From Chlamydiota bacterium (GTDB taxonomy: Bacteria > Auribacterota > UBA3054 > B51-G9), in assembly GCA_003648225.1 (NCBI GenBank), contig QMOL01000127.1:1-8162 (forward strand): 8,162 nucleotides of DNA, read 5' to 3'. This document shows, one piece after another, positions 1 to 6,237 of this stretch. The position numbers and the translations under genes are program-made. How positions within the stretch are numbered: position 1 is the first letter of the stretch; each line of letters begins with the position of its first letter. The notes beneath the pieces were generated by a model. It was not told where the DNA came from and made no database searches. It saw only the letters and a list, made by a program, of their open reading frames with translations.

Positions 1-44
1 AGGCTTGAAGGGCGCAGACGTGTTATTACACTTCAAGCCTTTTA
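1..44 (+). terminator. Terminator-like hairpin at window edge
   Basis: A perfect 10-bp inverted repeat (AGGCTTGAAG at 1-10, CTTCAAGCCT at 31-40) encloses a 20-base loop and runs into a short T tract (TTTTA). This fits an intrinsic terminator for a gene lying left of the window. The loop is longer than usual and the T tract short, so it could instead be a repeat end. No upstream coding region can be assigned: two frames stay open to stops at 67-69 and 71-73 but encode nothing recognisable. Confidence 0.5.
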
Positions 45-70
45 TAACGCCGGAAGCGATGCTTTGTGAA

Positions 71-153
71 TAGCCCTTGCGGCTAAATCGACCAATTTAA
101 AAACCGGCTGCATTGGTGCGTAAGCAACCCCGGCATGCGCGGGGCGCTTCGCG
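71..153. other. Intergenic run of small hairpins upstream of the skp-lpx operon
   Basis: The 1-313 stretch has no convincing gene. Within it lie consecutive short inverted repeats: TAGCC/GGCTA (71-75, 81-85), ACCAAT/ATTGGT (91-96, 112-117), CCCCG/CGGGG (128-132, 140-144) and CGC/GCG (145-147, 151-153). The 125-153 part is distinctly GC-rich against AT-rich flanks. It may be a degenerate repeat, or a structured RNA or leader; function is unknown. The minus-strand reading frame across this area (97-327) resembles no protein I know. Confidence 0.35.
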
Positions 154-233
154 AAAGTCGGAAGATGCGATTAACACTACTGATTTATTTATCTTCTTCG
201 ATTTAGTCACTGGAAGTGGGATACTACGAGCTA

Positions 234-263
234 TTGACAAAAGGCGGTATAATTTGTTAGAAT
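234..263 (+). promoter_or_regulatory. Sigma-70-type promoter for the skp-lpx operon
   Basis: A perfect -35 box TTGACA (234-239) is followed after 18 bp by TAGAAT (258-263), a good -10 match. A TATAAT also sits at 248-253 but is only 8 bp from the TTGACA, so it would need another -35 box. Transcription would start about 45 bases before the skp-like ATG. No other clear promoter was seen between here and lpxA, which supports one operon. Confidence 0.6.
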
Positions 264-313
264 TTAAAATAACGAGTAATTTTATATAATCGAGTAATAG
301 CGGAATTACAATT

Positions 314-883
314 ATGAAGAAAAACACTTTTTTTTACTTATCTGCTGTTGTATTTTTTATATCTTCCGCGATATTCGCAGTTGATAAACAGGCAGCATTA
401 CGCATAGGCTACGCCGACACAGAAAGGATAATGCTTGCTTCGATTGAATACAAGGAAATAGATCGTGAGGCGAGATATAAAATAGAATTAAAGGAAGAAG
501 AGGGGCAGCAAAAGCTTGACGCGTTAAAAAAGCTTGCGAATGAGATTTCGGAATTATCGGAGGAGAAAAGAAAGCCGTTAATTAGGGAATATCGAAGAAA
601 GCAGGAAGATCTTGCTGTTTTTCAGCAGCAAACCAAAGATGAAGTACTCGAGCGTCAGAGTGTAGATTTAAAAAGAATAGCGAATAAAATCAAGCGCAGT
701 ATTGAAGAAATAAGTCGTGACATGAATATGACGGTTGTTTTCGATTTAAAGCCGATACTTTATCTTGATCGCACACAAGTAACTGATTTAACTGACAAAG
801 TAATTGAGGCATTAAACAAAGAATACGAAGAAGAAAAGCAGAAGCTTCGTAAGAAAATGCCTCTTCCGAAACGAATCAAATAA
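314..883 (+). CDS. OmpH/Skp-family periplasmic chaperone
   Basis: This 189-residue protein is of the OmpH/Skp family, which holds unfolded outer-membrane proteins in the periplasm on their way to the BAM complex. A signal peptide is visible: MKKN, a hydrophobic stretch (residues 5-21), and likely cleavage after A22. The mature part starts with the family's first strand (LRIGYADTERIM, about 29-40), continues as a long, highly charged helical region (about 45-140) expected to form the coiled-coil tentacles, and ends with the strand and helix MTVVFDLKPILYLD...DLTDKVIEAL typical of the family. The length is normal (E. coli Skp is about 160). The ATG is the only start that gives a signal peptide; the ribosome site is weak. 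The gene leads the lpx operon, 21 bp before lpxD, as in many Gram-negatives, but no bamA is visible immediately upstream. The family assignment is firm; the precise client range is not. Confidence 0.88.
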   Translation: MKKNTFFYLSAVVFFISSAIFAVDKQAALRIGYADTERIMLASIEYKEIDREARYKIELKEEEGQQKLDALKKLANEISELSEEKRKPLIREYRRKQEDLAVFQQQTKDEVLERQSVDLKRIANKIKRSIEEISRDMNMTVVFDLKPILYLDRTQVTDLTDKVIEALNKEYEEEKQKLRKKMPLPKRIK

Positions 884-904
884 TTTGAATTACGAATTAT
901 AATC

Positions 905-1942
905 ATGGACATTCCAATATCAGAAATTGCCAAGCTGCTTGACGCCGAAGTCATCGGTGACGGTTCAGTCAGAATAAAAACTATCAGCGGGATTAATGAG
1001 GCCGAAAAGGGTCATCTCACTTTTATCATTGATCCAAAATACATTCCCGCATTAAAAAAGACAAAAGCTTCTGCTATTCTTGTACAAGCGGATATAAAAT
1101 GTGAAACCGGCATTCCGCAAATTCGCGTAAAAGATCCCCGCAAAGCTTTCAAAATACTGACTGATTCATTAGCGCCGCCTCCGATTGAATTTCCGGCTGG
1201 AATTCATCCGACGGCGGTTGTTGCCGAAGACGCGATTATCGGCGATAATGTTTCCATACAGCCTTACGTGGTAATTGAGTCTGGTGTTACAATAGGAGAC
1301 AACAGTGTGATTGGCGCTCAATCATATATTGGTCATTTCACTACAATAGGCAGCAATGTGAAATTATATCCTCAAGTTATCATACGGGAAAGGATTAAGA
1401 TTGGAAATAATATTATCATTCATCCCGGAACTGTTATTGGTTCAGATGGTTTCGGATTTGATAAAAACGAAGATGGAAGATACACTAAAATTCCCCAAAT
1501 CGGCGGAGTTATTATTGAAGATGACGTTGAAATAGGCTCGAATAATACTATTGATCGAGCAAGGTTTGATAATACAATAATTCATCGCGGAACCAAAACC
1601 GACAACCTTGTACAAATCGCGCATAATGTTGAGATAGGTGAAAATTCTATTATATGCGGTCAGTCAGGAATTGCGGGATCAGCAAAAATCGGGAAGCGCG
1701 CGGTGCTTGCGGGACAAGTAGGAGTTAATGGTCATGTAAACATATGTGATGATGTAATTCTCGGCGCACAGGTTGGAGTGCCAAGTGATATTAAGCGGCC
1801 CGGTTTTTACATGGACACGCCGGCAAAGCCGCACATGGAAGTCAAACGTCGTTGGGCTCAAAGACGATTAGTAAGCGAAGCACTAAAAAAAGTTAAGGAA
1901 CACGAGAAGCGTCTCAATGAACTCAGCGGTGAAAAAGAATAA
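905..1942 (+). CDS. lpxD: UDP-3-O-(3-hydroxyacyl)glucosamine N-acyltransferase LpxD
   Basis: LpxD adds the second 3-hydroxyacyl chain, from acyl-ACP, to the amino group of UDP-3-O-acylglucosamine: the third step of lipid A synthesis, at the cytoplasmic face. The 345 residues match the usual length (E. coli 341). Residues 1-100 form the N-terminal uridine-binding domain (GDG...ISGINEAEKGHLTFIIDPKY). From about 105 to 315 there are left-handed beta-helix hexapeptide repeats (IGDNVSI, IGDNSVIG, IGSNVKL and others). The segment GSDGFGFD...KIPQIGGVII is strongly LpxD-like. QIAHNVEIG carries H240, equivalent to the catalytic H239 of E. coli. A C-terminal charged helix (about 318-345) completes the fold. 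The ATG lies 21 bp after the skp-like stop with no strong Shine-Dalgarno. It is followed directly by lpxC. Confidence 0.96.
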   Translation: MDIPISEIAKLLDAEVIGDGSVRIKTISGINEAEKGHLTFIIDPKYIPALKKTKASAILVQADIKCETGIPQIRVKDPRKAFKILTDSLAPPPIEFPAGIHPTAVVAEDAIIGDNVSIQPYVVIESGVTIGDNSVIGAQSYIGHFTTIGSNVKLYPQVIIRERIKIGNNIIIHPGTVIGSDGFGFDKNEDGRYTKIPQIGGVIIEDDVEIGSNNTIDRARFDNTIIHRGTKTDNLVQIAHNVEIGENSIICGQSGIAGSAKIGKRAVLAGQVGVNGHVNICDDVILGAQVGVPSDIKRPGFYMDTPAKPHMEVKRRWAQRRLVSEALKKVKEHEKRLNELSGEKE

Positions 1943-1943
1943 T

Positions 1944-2780
1944 ATGTATAAACAGGCCACAATAGGAAATACAGTTAAGCTCAGTGGAATTGGTCTTCAT
2001 TCCGGTGAACTCACAACTTTGAAATTCATTCCCGCGGAAGAAAACACCGGTGTGATTTTCAGGCGTGTTGATCTTCCGGGCAAGCCTGAGATTCCCGCTC
2101 ATGTAAGTTCGGTTATAAACACACAGCGGAGCACTACAATAGGAACAGGCAGTGCGTATATTCAAACTGTTGAGCACATTCTTGCCACGCTTCAATGTCT
2201 TGAGATTGATAATATTATAATTGAAGTTGACGCACCGGAAACACCGTTAACAGACGGTTCCGGAAAACAATTTATTGAAACGATTAATTCAGCGGGTCGT
2301 GTGGTACAGGATGCCGAGTCGGAATTTATAGAGATCACTGAACCGATAGCAATAGATTCGGATGAAATGACTCTTTGCGCACTTCCTGCTGATAGATATA
2401 AGATTTCCTACACTATGGCTTATAAGCATCCGGTTGTAGGAACACAATTTCACAGTTTCGCAATTAATAGTGATACTTTTATAAACGAGATTGGACCCGC
2501 GAGAACTTTTGCTACATATAATGAATTGGAACAATTGTTAAAAAACGGATTAATTAAAGGCGGAAGTTTGGACAACGCGATTATTGTTACTGACCAGGCG
2601 ATTCTTTCAAAGGAGGGATTACGTTACAAGGATGAATTTGTGAGGCATAAGATAATGGACATAATTGGTGATTTATCACTTATAGGCGGGAGGATACGAG
2701 CTCACATTATTTCACTTCGTTCCGGCCACACATATAATATAAAGTTAGCGCGAGCTATAAATAATTTTATAACAAAATAA
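1944..2780 (+). CDS. lpxC: UDP-3-O-acyl-N-acetylglucosamine deacetylase LpxC
   Basis: LpxC is the zinc-dependent deacetylase that makes the committed step of lipid A synthesis. The start chosen here (ATG 1944, one base after the lpxD stop) gives 278 residues beginning MYKQATIGNTV, which aligns with family N-termini (GIGLHSG at 15-21). An in-frame ATG at 1917 would add nine residues and overlap lpxD; it cannot be excluded. All key residues are present: zinc ligands H78 (TVEH), H235 and D239 (RHKIMD), and the general acid/base H262 (SGHTYN). The substrate-loop segment TPLTDGSG is intact. The protein ends immediately after the deacetylase fold (LARAINNFITK), with no fused FabZ domain; fabZ follows as a separate gene 17 bp later. 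That distinguishes it from the bifunctional LpxC/FabZ of most Bacteroidota and Chlorobiota. Confidence 0.95.
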   Translation: MYKQATIGNTVKLSGIGLHSGELTTLKFIPAEENTGVIFRRVDLPGKPEIPAHVSSVINTQRSTTIGTGSAYIQTVEHILATLQCLEIDNIIIEVDAPETPLTDGSGKQFIETINSAGRVVQDAESEFIEITEPIAIDSDEMTLCALPADRYKISYTMAYKHPVVGTQFHSFAINSDTFINEIGPARTFATYNELEQLLKNGLIKGGSLDNAIIVTDQAILSKEGLRYKDEFVRHKIMDIIGDLSLIGGRIRAHIISLRSGHTYNIKLARAINNFITK

Positions 2781-2783
2781 AAT

Positions 2784-2789
2784 AAAGGA
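2784..2789 (+). promoter_or_regulatory. Ribosome binding site of fabZ
   Basis: AAAGGA lies 8 bases before the fabZ ATG, in the 17-bp gap after the lpxC stop. It is the clearest Shine-Dalgarno element in the lpx operon and supports independent translation of FabZ rather than a broken fusion with LpxC. Confidence 0.55.
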
Positions 2790-2797
2790 TTTTAAGA

Positions 2798-3262
2798 ATG
2801 GATAAAAAAGTTAAAGAAGTTTCTTATGATGTTAATCAGGTAATGGAAATCATACCTCATCGTCCTCCGTTTTTACTGATTGATAAAGTAATCAAAACAG
2901 ATTGCAAAACTTATGTTGAAGCGGTTAAAAGCGTAACGGTTAATGAGCCGTTTTTCAAGGGACATTTCCCTGACTCCCCGATTATGCCCGGAGTATTAAT
3001 CGTTGAAGCAACGGCTCAGGCAGCCGCGATTTTAGTAATGGGCAATCCCGAATGCAAGGGAAAAATTCCATTTTTCATGAGTATTGACAAAGTTAAATTC
3101 CGTAAGCCGGTAGTTCCCGGAGACCAGATTCATATACGAATTGACGCGATTCGCATGCGTGAGACATCGGGAAAAGCGAAAGCTGTTGTCAAAGTCGGTA
3201 ATACTATTGTTACCGAAGCAATCCTCGCGTTTGTAATTGCGGATCCACCAAAAAACGATTAA
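2798..3262 (+). CDS. fabZ: 3-hydroxyacyl-ACP dehydratase FabZ
   Basis: FabZ dehydrates 3-hydroxyacyl-ACP to trans-2-enoyl-ACP in fatty acid elongation, using the same hydroxyacyl-ACP pool that LpxA and LpxD draw on. The 154 residues form one hot-dog fold. The family signature IIPHRPPFLLIDKV lies at 18-31. The active-site helix GHFPDSPIMPGVLIVEATAQ carries catalytic H56 and E70. FFMSIDKVKFRKPVVPGDQ is also typical. The length is normal for the family. It lies between lpxC (17-bp gap) and lpxA (3-bp gap), so the acyl-chain supply enzyme is co-transcribed with its consumers. FabZ rather than FabA is favoured by the PHRPPF motif and the operon context. Confidence 0.96.
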   Translation: MDKKVKEVSYDVNQVMEIIPHRPPFLLIDKVIKTDCKTYVEAVKSVTVNEPFFKGHFPDSPIMPGVLIVEATAQAAAILVMGNPECKGKIPFFMSIDKVKFRKPVVPGDQIHIRIDAIRMRETSGKAKAVVKVGNTIVTEAILAFVIADPPKND

Positions 3263-3265
3263 ATT

Positions 3266-4039
3266 ATGGCTAATATTCATCCAACCGCAATTGTTGACCC
3301 TAAAGCAAGAATCGGAAATAATGTAAGCATCGGTCCTTATTCGGTCATTGGACCAAATGTCACAATCGGCAATGATACAACTCTAAAATCTCACATTGTT
3401 GTTGAAGGTCGTACTACTATCGGCGAGCGCTGTGAAATATTTCCTTATGCTTCTATTGGACAGAAAACGCAGGATTTGAAATACGCAGGCGGGAAAACAT
3501 ATTTAGAAATTGGCAACGACAACACCATAAGAGAATTTGTTACAATTAATACCGCTACCAAAGATAGCGGAAAAACTATTATCGGAAACAATAATCATAT
3601 TATGGCTTACTGCCATATCGCTCATGAATGCGTCCTGGGAAACCATATCATTATGTCTAATCTCGCAACTCTCGCGGGACACATAATAATCGAAGATTAT
3701 GTTGTTATTGGCGGCATGGGCGGCATTCACCAATTTTGTAGAATCGGTAAAATGGCAATGGTTGGCGCTTGTACTAAGATTAATCAGGATGTTGTTCCAT
3801 ATACAATTGTGGAAGGCAATCCGGCGCGAACATGCGGTTTGAATCTTGTTCGATTAAAGCGGCTTGGAATTGATTCAGAGACATTGAGTGATGTAAAGAA
3901 ATCATACAGTCTTGTTTTCAGAAAACAATTAAAAGCCAGGGAAGCTGTTGAAAGAATCCGCGCTGAATTTGCGAGTTGTGCTGAAGCGCTTAGCGTCGCG
4001 GATTTTGTTGAAAGCAGTGAAAGGGGGATACAGCGGTAA
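3266..4039 (+). CDS. lpxA: Acyl-ACP--UDP-N-acetylglucosamine O-acyltransferase LpxA
   Basis: LpxA transfers a 3-hydroxyacyl chain from ACP to the 3-OH of UDP-GlcNAc, the first reaction of lipid A synthesis, in the cytoplasm. The protein has 257 residues (E. coli 262). It opens with IHPTAIVDPKARIG and continues with hexapeptide repeats forming the left-handed beta helix to about residue 185. HIAHEC carries H120, equivalent to catalytic H125 of E. coli. The signature GGMGGIHQFCRIG (about 150-162) and the segment YTIVEGNPARTCGLNLVRLKR are present, followed by the C-terminal helical domain. The ATG lies 3 bp after the fabZ stop, so translation is probably coupled. It is the last gene of the operon: downstream there is a convergent uvrB and no lpxB. 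The acyl-chain length it selects cannot be read with confidence from the sequence. Confidence 0.96.
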   Translation: MANIHPTAIVDPKARIGNNVSIGPYSVIGPNVTIGNDTTLKSHIVVEGRTTIGERCEIFPYASIGQKTQDLKYAGGKTYLEIGNDNTIREFVTINTATKDSGKTIIGNNNHIMAYCHIAHECVLGNHIIMSNLATLAGHIIIEDYVVIGGMGGIHQFCRIGKMAMVGACTKINQDVVPYTIVEGNPARTCGLNLVRLKRLGIDSETLSDVKKSYSLVFRKQLKAREAVERIRAEFASCAEALSVADFVESSERGIQR

Positions 4040-4065
4040 AGATTTAATCAGGGTTTCCTTGAAAA

Positions 4066-4113
4066 GGTCAATCGACCAAAAGTGTTAATTGTAATTTGCT
4101 CAAAAAACAATTA
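4066..4113. terminator. Weak hairpins just after lpxA
   Basis: Two small inverted repeats follow the lpxA stop: GGTC/GACC (4066-4069, 4074-4077, 4-base loop) and TAATTGT/ACAATTA (4086-4092, 4107-4113, 14-base loop). Neither has a strong T tract, so they are at best supporting elements of transcription termination between the convergent lpxA and uvrB. Confidence 0.3.
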
Positions 4114-4124
4114 GAAGAAGCACA

Positions 4125-4154
4125 AATTTTATTGATGAAGAAGACAATAAAATT
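4125..4154. terminator. Perfect 10-bp stem between convergent lpxA and uvrB
   Basis: AATTTTATTG (4125-4134) and CAATAAAATT (4145-4154) are perfectly complementary around a 10-base loop. The position between two converging genes suggests a bidirectional terminator. The stem is almost all A-T and the downstream T run is interrupted (ATGTTTTTGG on the plus strand), so its strength is doubtful. Confidence 0.45.
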
Positions 4155-4164
4155 ATGTTTTTGG

Positions 4165-4195
4165 ATCAGTGAAAATAGTGAAATTAGTGTTTAAG
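4165..4195. repeat. Short periodic AGTG repeat beside the uvrB stop
   Basis: Three near-repeats spaced 9-10 bp (cAGTGAAAAT, AGTGAAATT, AGTGTTTA) lie immediately next to the uvrB stop codon. This resembles the short-period repeats dispersed through many bacterial intergenic regions and has the same 9-bp rhythm as the larger repeats at 6441-6603. No function can be assigned. Confidence 0.4.
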
Positions 4196-4197
4196 TT

Positions 4198-6120
4198 TTA
4201 TTTTTTGCTTTTTCCCGTGGCAAGTTTTCGATTTTTTTGTTCACTGTATGTTTGACGAATCATCATTTCTATCGGATCGTTTTCCAAATCAACATAATCT
4301 TTTTCAAAGATTGAGCTAAACACATCATCGATTGATTTAATAATTGTTTGCGGAGTGATAGCGTGTTTTTTATTATATTCTTTTTGAATTTCACGCCTGC
4401 GGAATGTTTCTTCAATGGCTGTTTTCATCGCCGGTGTTGTTTCCCGGGAATAAAGTATAACTTTTCCGTTAACATTTCTCGCCGCGCGACCCATTGTTTG
4501 GATTAGCGAGCGAACGGAACGTAGAAATCCTTTTTTATCCGCGTCGAAGATAGCGACGAGAGACACTTCAGGGATATCCAGTCCTTCCCGCAAAAGATTT
4601 ATACCCACGAGGACATCGAACTCTCCTTTTCTCAAGCCGGAAATTATTTCCACACGTTCAAGAGTATCGATATCGCTGTGCAAATATCTGACACGAATAT
4701 CTTCACCTTTAAGAAAAGTTGACAAATCTTCCGCCATTTTTTTAGTCATAACCGTAATCAATGTCCGTTCATTTTTCTCTGTTCGTTGTTTTATTTCTTC
4801 GATCACATTTTTCACCTGTGAATCCGACGGGCGCATTTCTATTTCGGGATCAATCAAACCGGTCGGCCGCACGACCTGTTGAATCACAGCAATATTTTCA
4901 TCGCCGATTTCCTGCCGTGCTTTTTCCATTTCGTAATCGGCCGGAGTTGCGGAGACATAAATCAATTGTTTTACTTTTTTTTCGAATTCTTCAAATTTTA
5001 AGGGGCGGTTATCCAATGCGGCAGGCAATCTGAACCCGAAGTTCACGAGTGTTGTTTTTCTCGAGCGGTCGCCTTTATACATCCCGCCGATTTGCGGCAC
5101 ACTTATATGGCTTTCATCAATAATCATCAACCAGTCATCATTAAAATAGTCCATTAAAGTGAATGGCGGTTCACCCGGTTTTCTGCCGTCAAGATACCGT
5201 GAATAATTTTCTATTCCGGAACAAAATCCCGTTTCGGTCATCATCTCAATATCAAAATTCACCCGCTGCTCAAGTCGTTGTGCCTCGATAAGTTGATGAT
5301 TAAGTTTCAATTCTTCAAGGCGAATATCCAGATCTGTTCTTATATTATCGAGTGCGTTTTCAACGGTGGAATAAGTTGTCGCGTAATGTGTCGCGGGATA
5401 AATAAATATTGTATCAATTTGCTGTTTAACTTCCCCGGTAAGCGGATCGGTCAATTCAATACTTTCAACTTCATCTCCCCAGAAAGAAATCCGTACCGCA
5501 GTTCCATCTTCATAAGCTGGGTAAACTTCCACAGTATCTCCCATCACGCGAAAGTTCCCTCTTTCAAAGGCGATGTCGTTTCGATGGTATTGCATTTCGA
5601 TAAGTTGTCTTGCGAAGTTAGTTTTATCGACTACCCCGCCAACGGAGATTTCGCTTTTTAAGGAAGTATAAACAGCAGGTTTACCAATTCCGTAAATGCA
5701 GGAAACGCTCGCGACAACAATAACATCTTTCCGTGTAAGAAGTGAGTAAGTAGCCGACAATCTCAACCGGTCGATAAGTTCATTTTTTGACGCGTCTTTA
5801 TCTATGAAAGTATCTGTTGACGGAATATAAGCTTCCGGCTGATAATAATCATAATAAGAGACAAAATATTCTACCGCGTTCTCCGGAAAAAGCAATTTGA
5901 ATTCAGAGTAAAGTTGTGCCGCGAGAGTTTTATTCGGTGCGAGCACGAGAGTAGATTTTCCGGTCTTTTGAATTACATTCGCGAGAGTAAAAGTTTTTCC
6001 CGAACCCGTAACACCGAGCAGCACCTGATGCTTCCTCCCGGAATTAACTCCCGAAACAAGTTGGTCAATCGCAGCCGGCTGATCGCCCTGCGGAGTGAAT
6101 GTTGTAGTAAGATTAAACAC
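4198..6120 (-). CDS. uvrB: Excinuclease ABC subunit UvrB, lacking the C-terminal UVR domain
   Basis: UvrB is the damage-verifying helicase-like subunit of nucleotide excision repair: UvrA loads it on DNA and UvrC then incises. The 640 residues contain Walker A GVTGSGKT (36-43), the damage-probing beta-hairpin YYDYYQPEAY (89-98), SCIYGIG, the Walker B-type DESH in WLMIIDESHISVPQ, YVSATPADYE, RPTGLIDP, and helicase motifs V and VI (GINLLREGLDIPEV; QTMGRAARN). The protein stops about 45 residues after the HAITPQTI segment, where E. coli UvrB (673 residues) continues into the UVR helical hairpin that binds UvrC; here the tail is lysine-rich and ends KSKK. The start is GTG (complement of CAC, 6118-6120). 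An in-frame stop lies four codons upstream, and the N-terminus FTPQGDQPAAI aligns with the family. There is no strong Shine-Dalgarno. The gene is transcribed towards lpxA from its own promoter. Confidence 0.96.
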   Translation of the reverse strand: MFNLTTTFTPQGDQPAAIDQLVSGVNSGRKHQVLLGVTGSGKTFTLANVIQKTGKSTLVLAPNKTLAAQLYSEFKLLFPENAVEYFVSYYDYYQPEAYIPSTDTFIDKDASKNELIDRLRLSATYSLLTRKDVIVVASVSCIYGIGKPAVYTSLKSEISVGGVVDKTNFARQLIEMQYHRNDIAFERGNFRVMGDTVEVYPAYEDGTAVRISFWGDEVESIELTDPLTGEVKQQIDTIFIYPATHYATTYSTVENALDNIRTDLDIRLEELKLNHQLIEAQRLEQRVNFDIEMMTETGFCSGIENYSRYLDGRKPGEPPFTLMDYFNDDWLMIIDESHISVPQIGGMYKGDRSRKTTLVNFGFRLPAALDNRPLKFEEFEKKVKQLIYVSATPADYEMEKARQEIGDENIAVIQQVVRPTGLIDPEIEMRPSDSQVKNVIEEIKQRTEKNERTLITVMTKKMAEDLSTFLKGEDIRVRYLHSDIDTLERVEIISGLRKGEFDVLVGINLLREGLDIPEVSLVAIFDADKKGFLRSVRSLIQTMGRAARNVNGKVILYSRETTPAMKTAIEETFRRREIQKEYNKKHAITPQTIIKSIDDVFSSIFEKDYVDLENDPIEMMIRQTYSEQKNRKLATGKSKK

Positions 6121-6153
6121 GGTTATCAGTCATCAATTATTGGATTTGAATAA

Positions 6154-6182
6154 ATTATACATAATCACCGGGAATAATACAA
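6154..6182 (-). promoter_or_regulatory. uvrB promoter
   Basis: Read on the minus strand, TTGTAT (complement of 6177-6182) and TATAAT (complement of 6154-6159) are separated by 17 bp. Transcription would start near 6147, about 27 bases before the GTG of uvrB. I found no E. coli-type (CTG-N10-CAG) or Bacillus-type (GAAC-N4-GTTC) LexA box overlapping it. Confidence 0.65.
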
Positions 6183-6187
6183 TGTAA

Positions 6188-6216
6188 TTGACAAATTTTT
6201 TCAAAAAATGTACAAT
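6188..6216 (+). promoter_or_regulatory. Near-consensus promoter with T6-C-A6 spacer
   Basis: TTGACA (6188-6193) and TACAAT (6211-6216) lie exactly 17 bp apart. The spacer holds a perfect 15-bp palindrome, ATTTTTTCAAAAAAT (6195-6209). It points away from uvrB, and its -35 box is only 5 bp from the -35 box of the uvrB promoter. Transcription would start near 6223. No convincing coding region begins within the next 450 bases, which suggests a non-coding transcript or a long leader. The same layout recurs at 7125-7153. Confidence 0.65.
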
Positions 6217-6237
6217 TAATCTCGCGTTATGTACAAT
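6208..6237. promoter_or_regulatory. ATGTACAAT direct repeat, possible operator
   Basis: The nonamer ATGTACAAT occurs at 6208-6216 and 6229-6237, 21 bp apart (two helical turns). Each contains the palindrome TGTACA. The first copy overlaps the -10 box and the second lies about 7 bases into the predicted transcript. This layout is typical of a repressor operator pair, but the binding protein is unknown. Confidence 0.35.

Noticed and set aside
1..73. Two open frames entering from the left edge (stops at 67-69 and 71-73) as the C-terminus of an upstream gene such as bamA.
   Set aside because: Neither frame resembles an outer-membrane beta-strand end or another known C-terminus, and the perfect inverted repeat at 1-40 suggests non-coding DNA.
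97..327. A 76-codon minus-strand frame overlapping the skp promoter and start.
   Set aside because: No recognisable domain; it begins inside the skp-like gene and runs across a good promoter and the GC-rich hairpins, so it looks like chance.
4063..4197. A plus-strand frame after lpxA encoding a coiled-coil-like stretch (KKQLEEAQILLMKK).
   Set aside because: It has no suitable start or ribosome site, overlaps the terminator stem and repeat, and does not match the missing UVR domain, which would be on the other strand.
5278..5661. A 127-codon plus-strand frame inside uvrB.
   Set aside because: It is antisense to a clear, motif-rich uvrB and shows no domain of its own.
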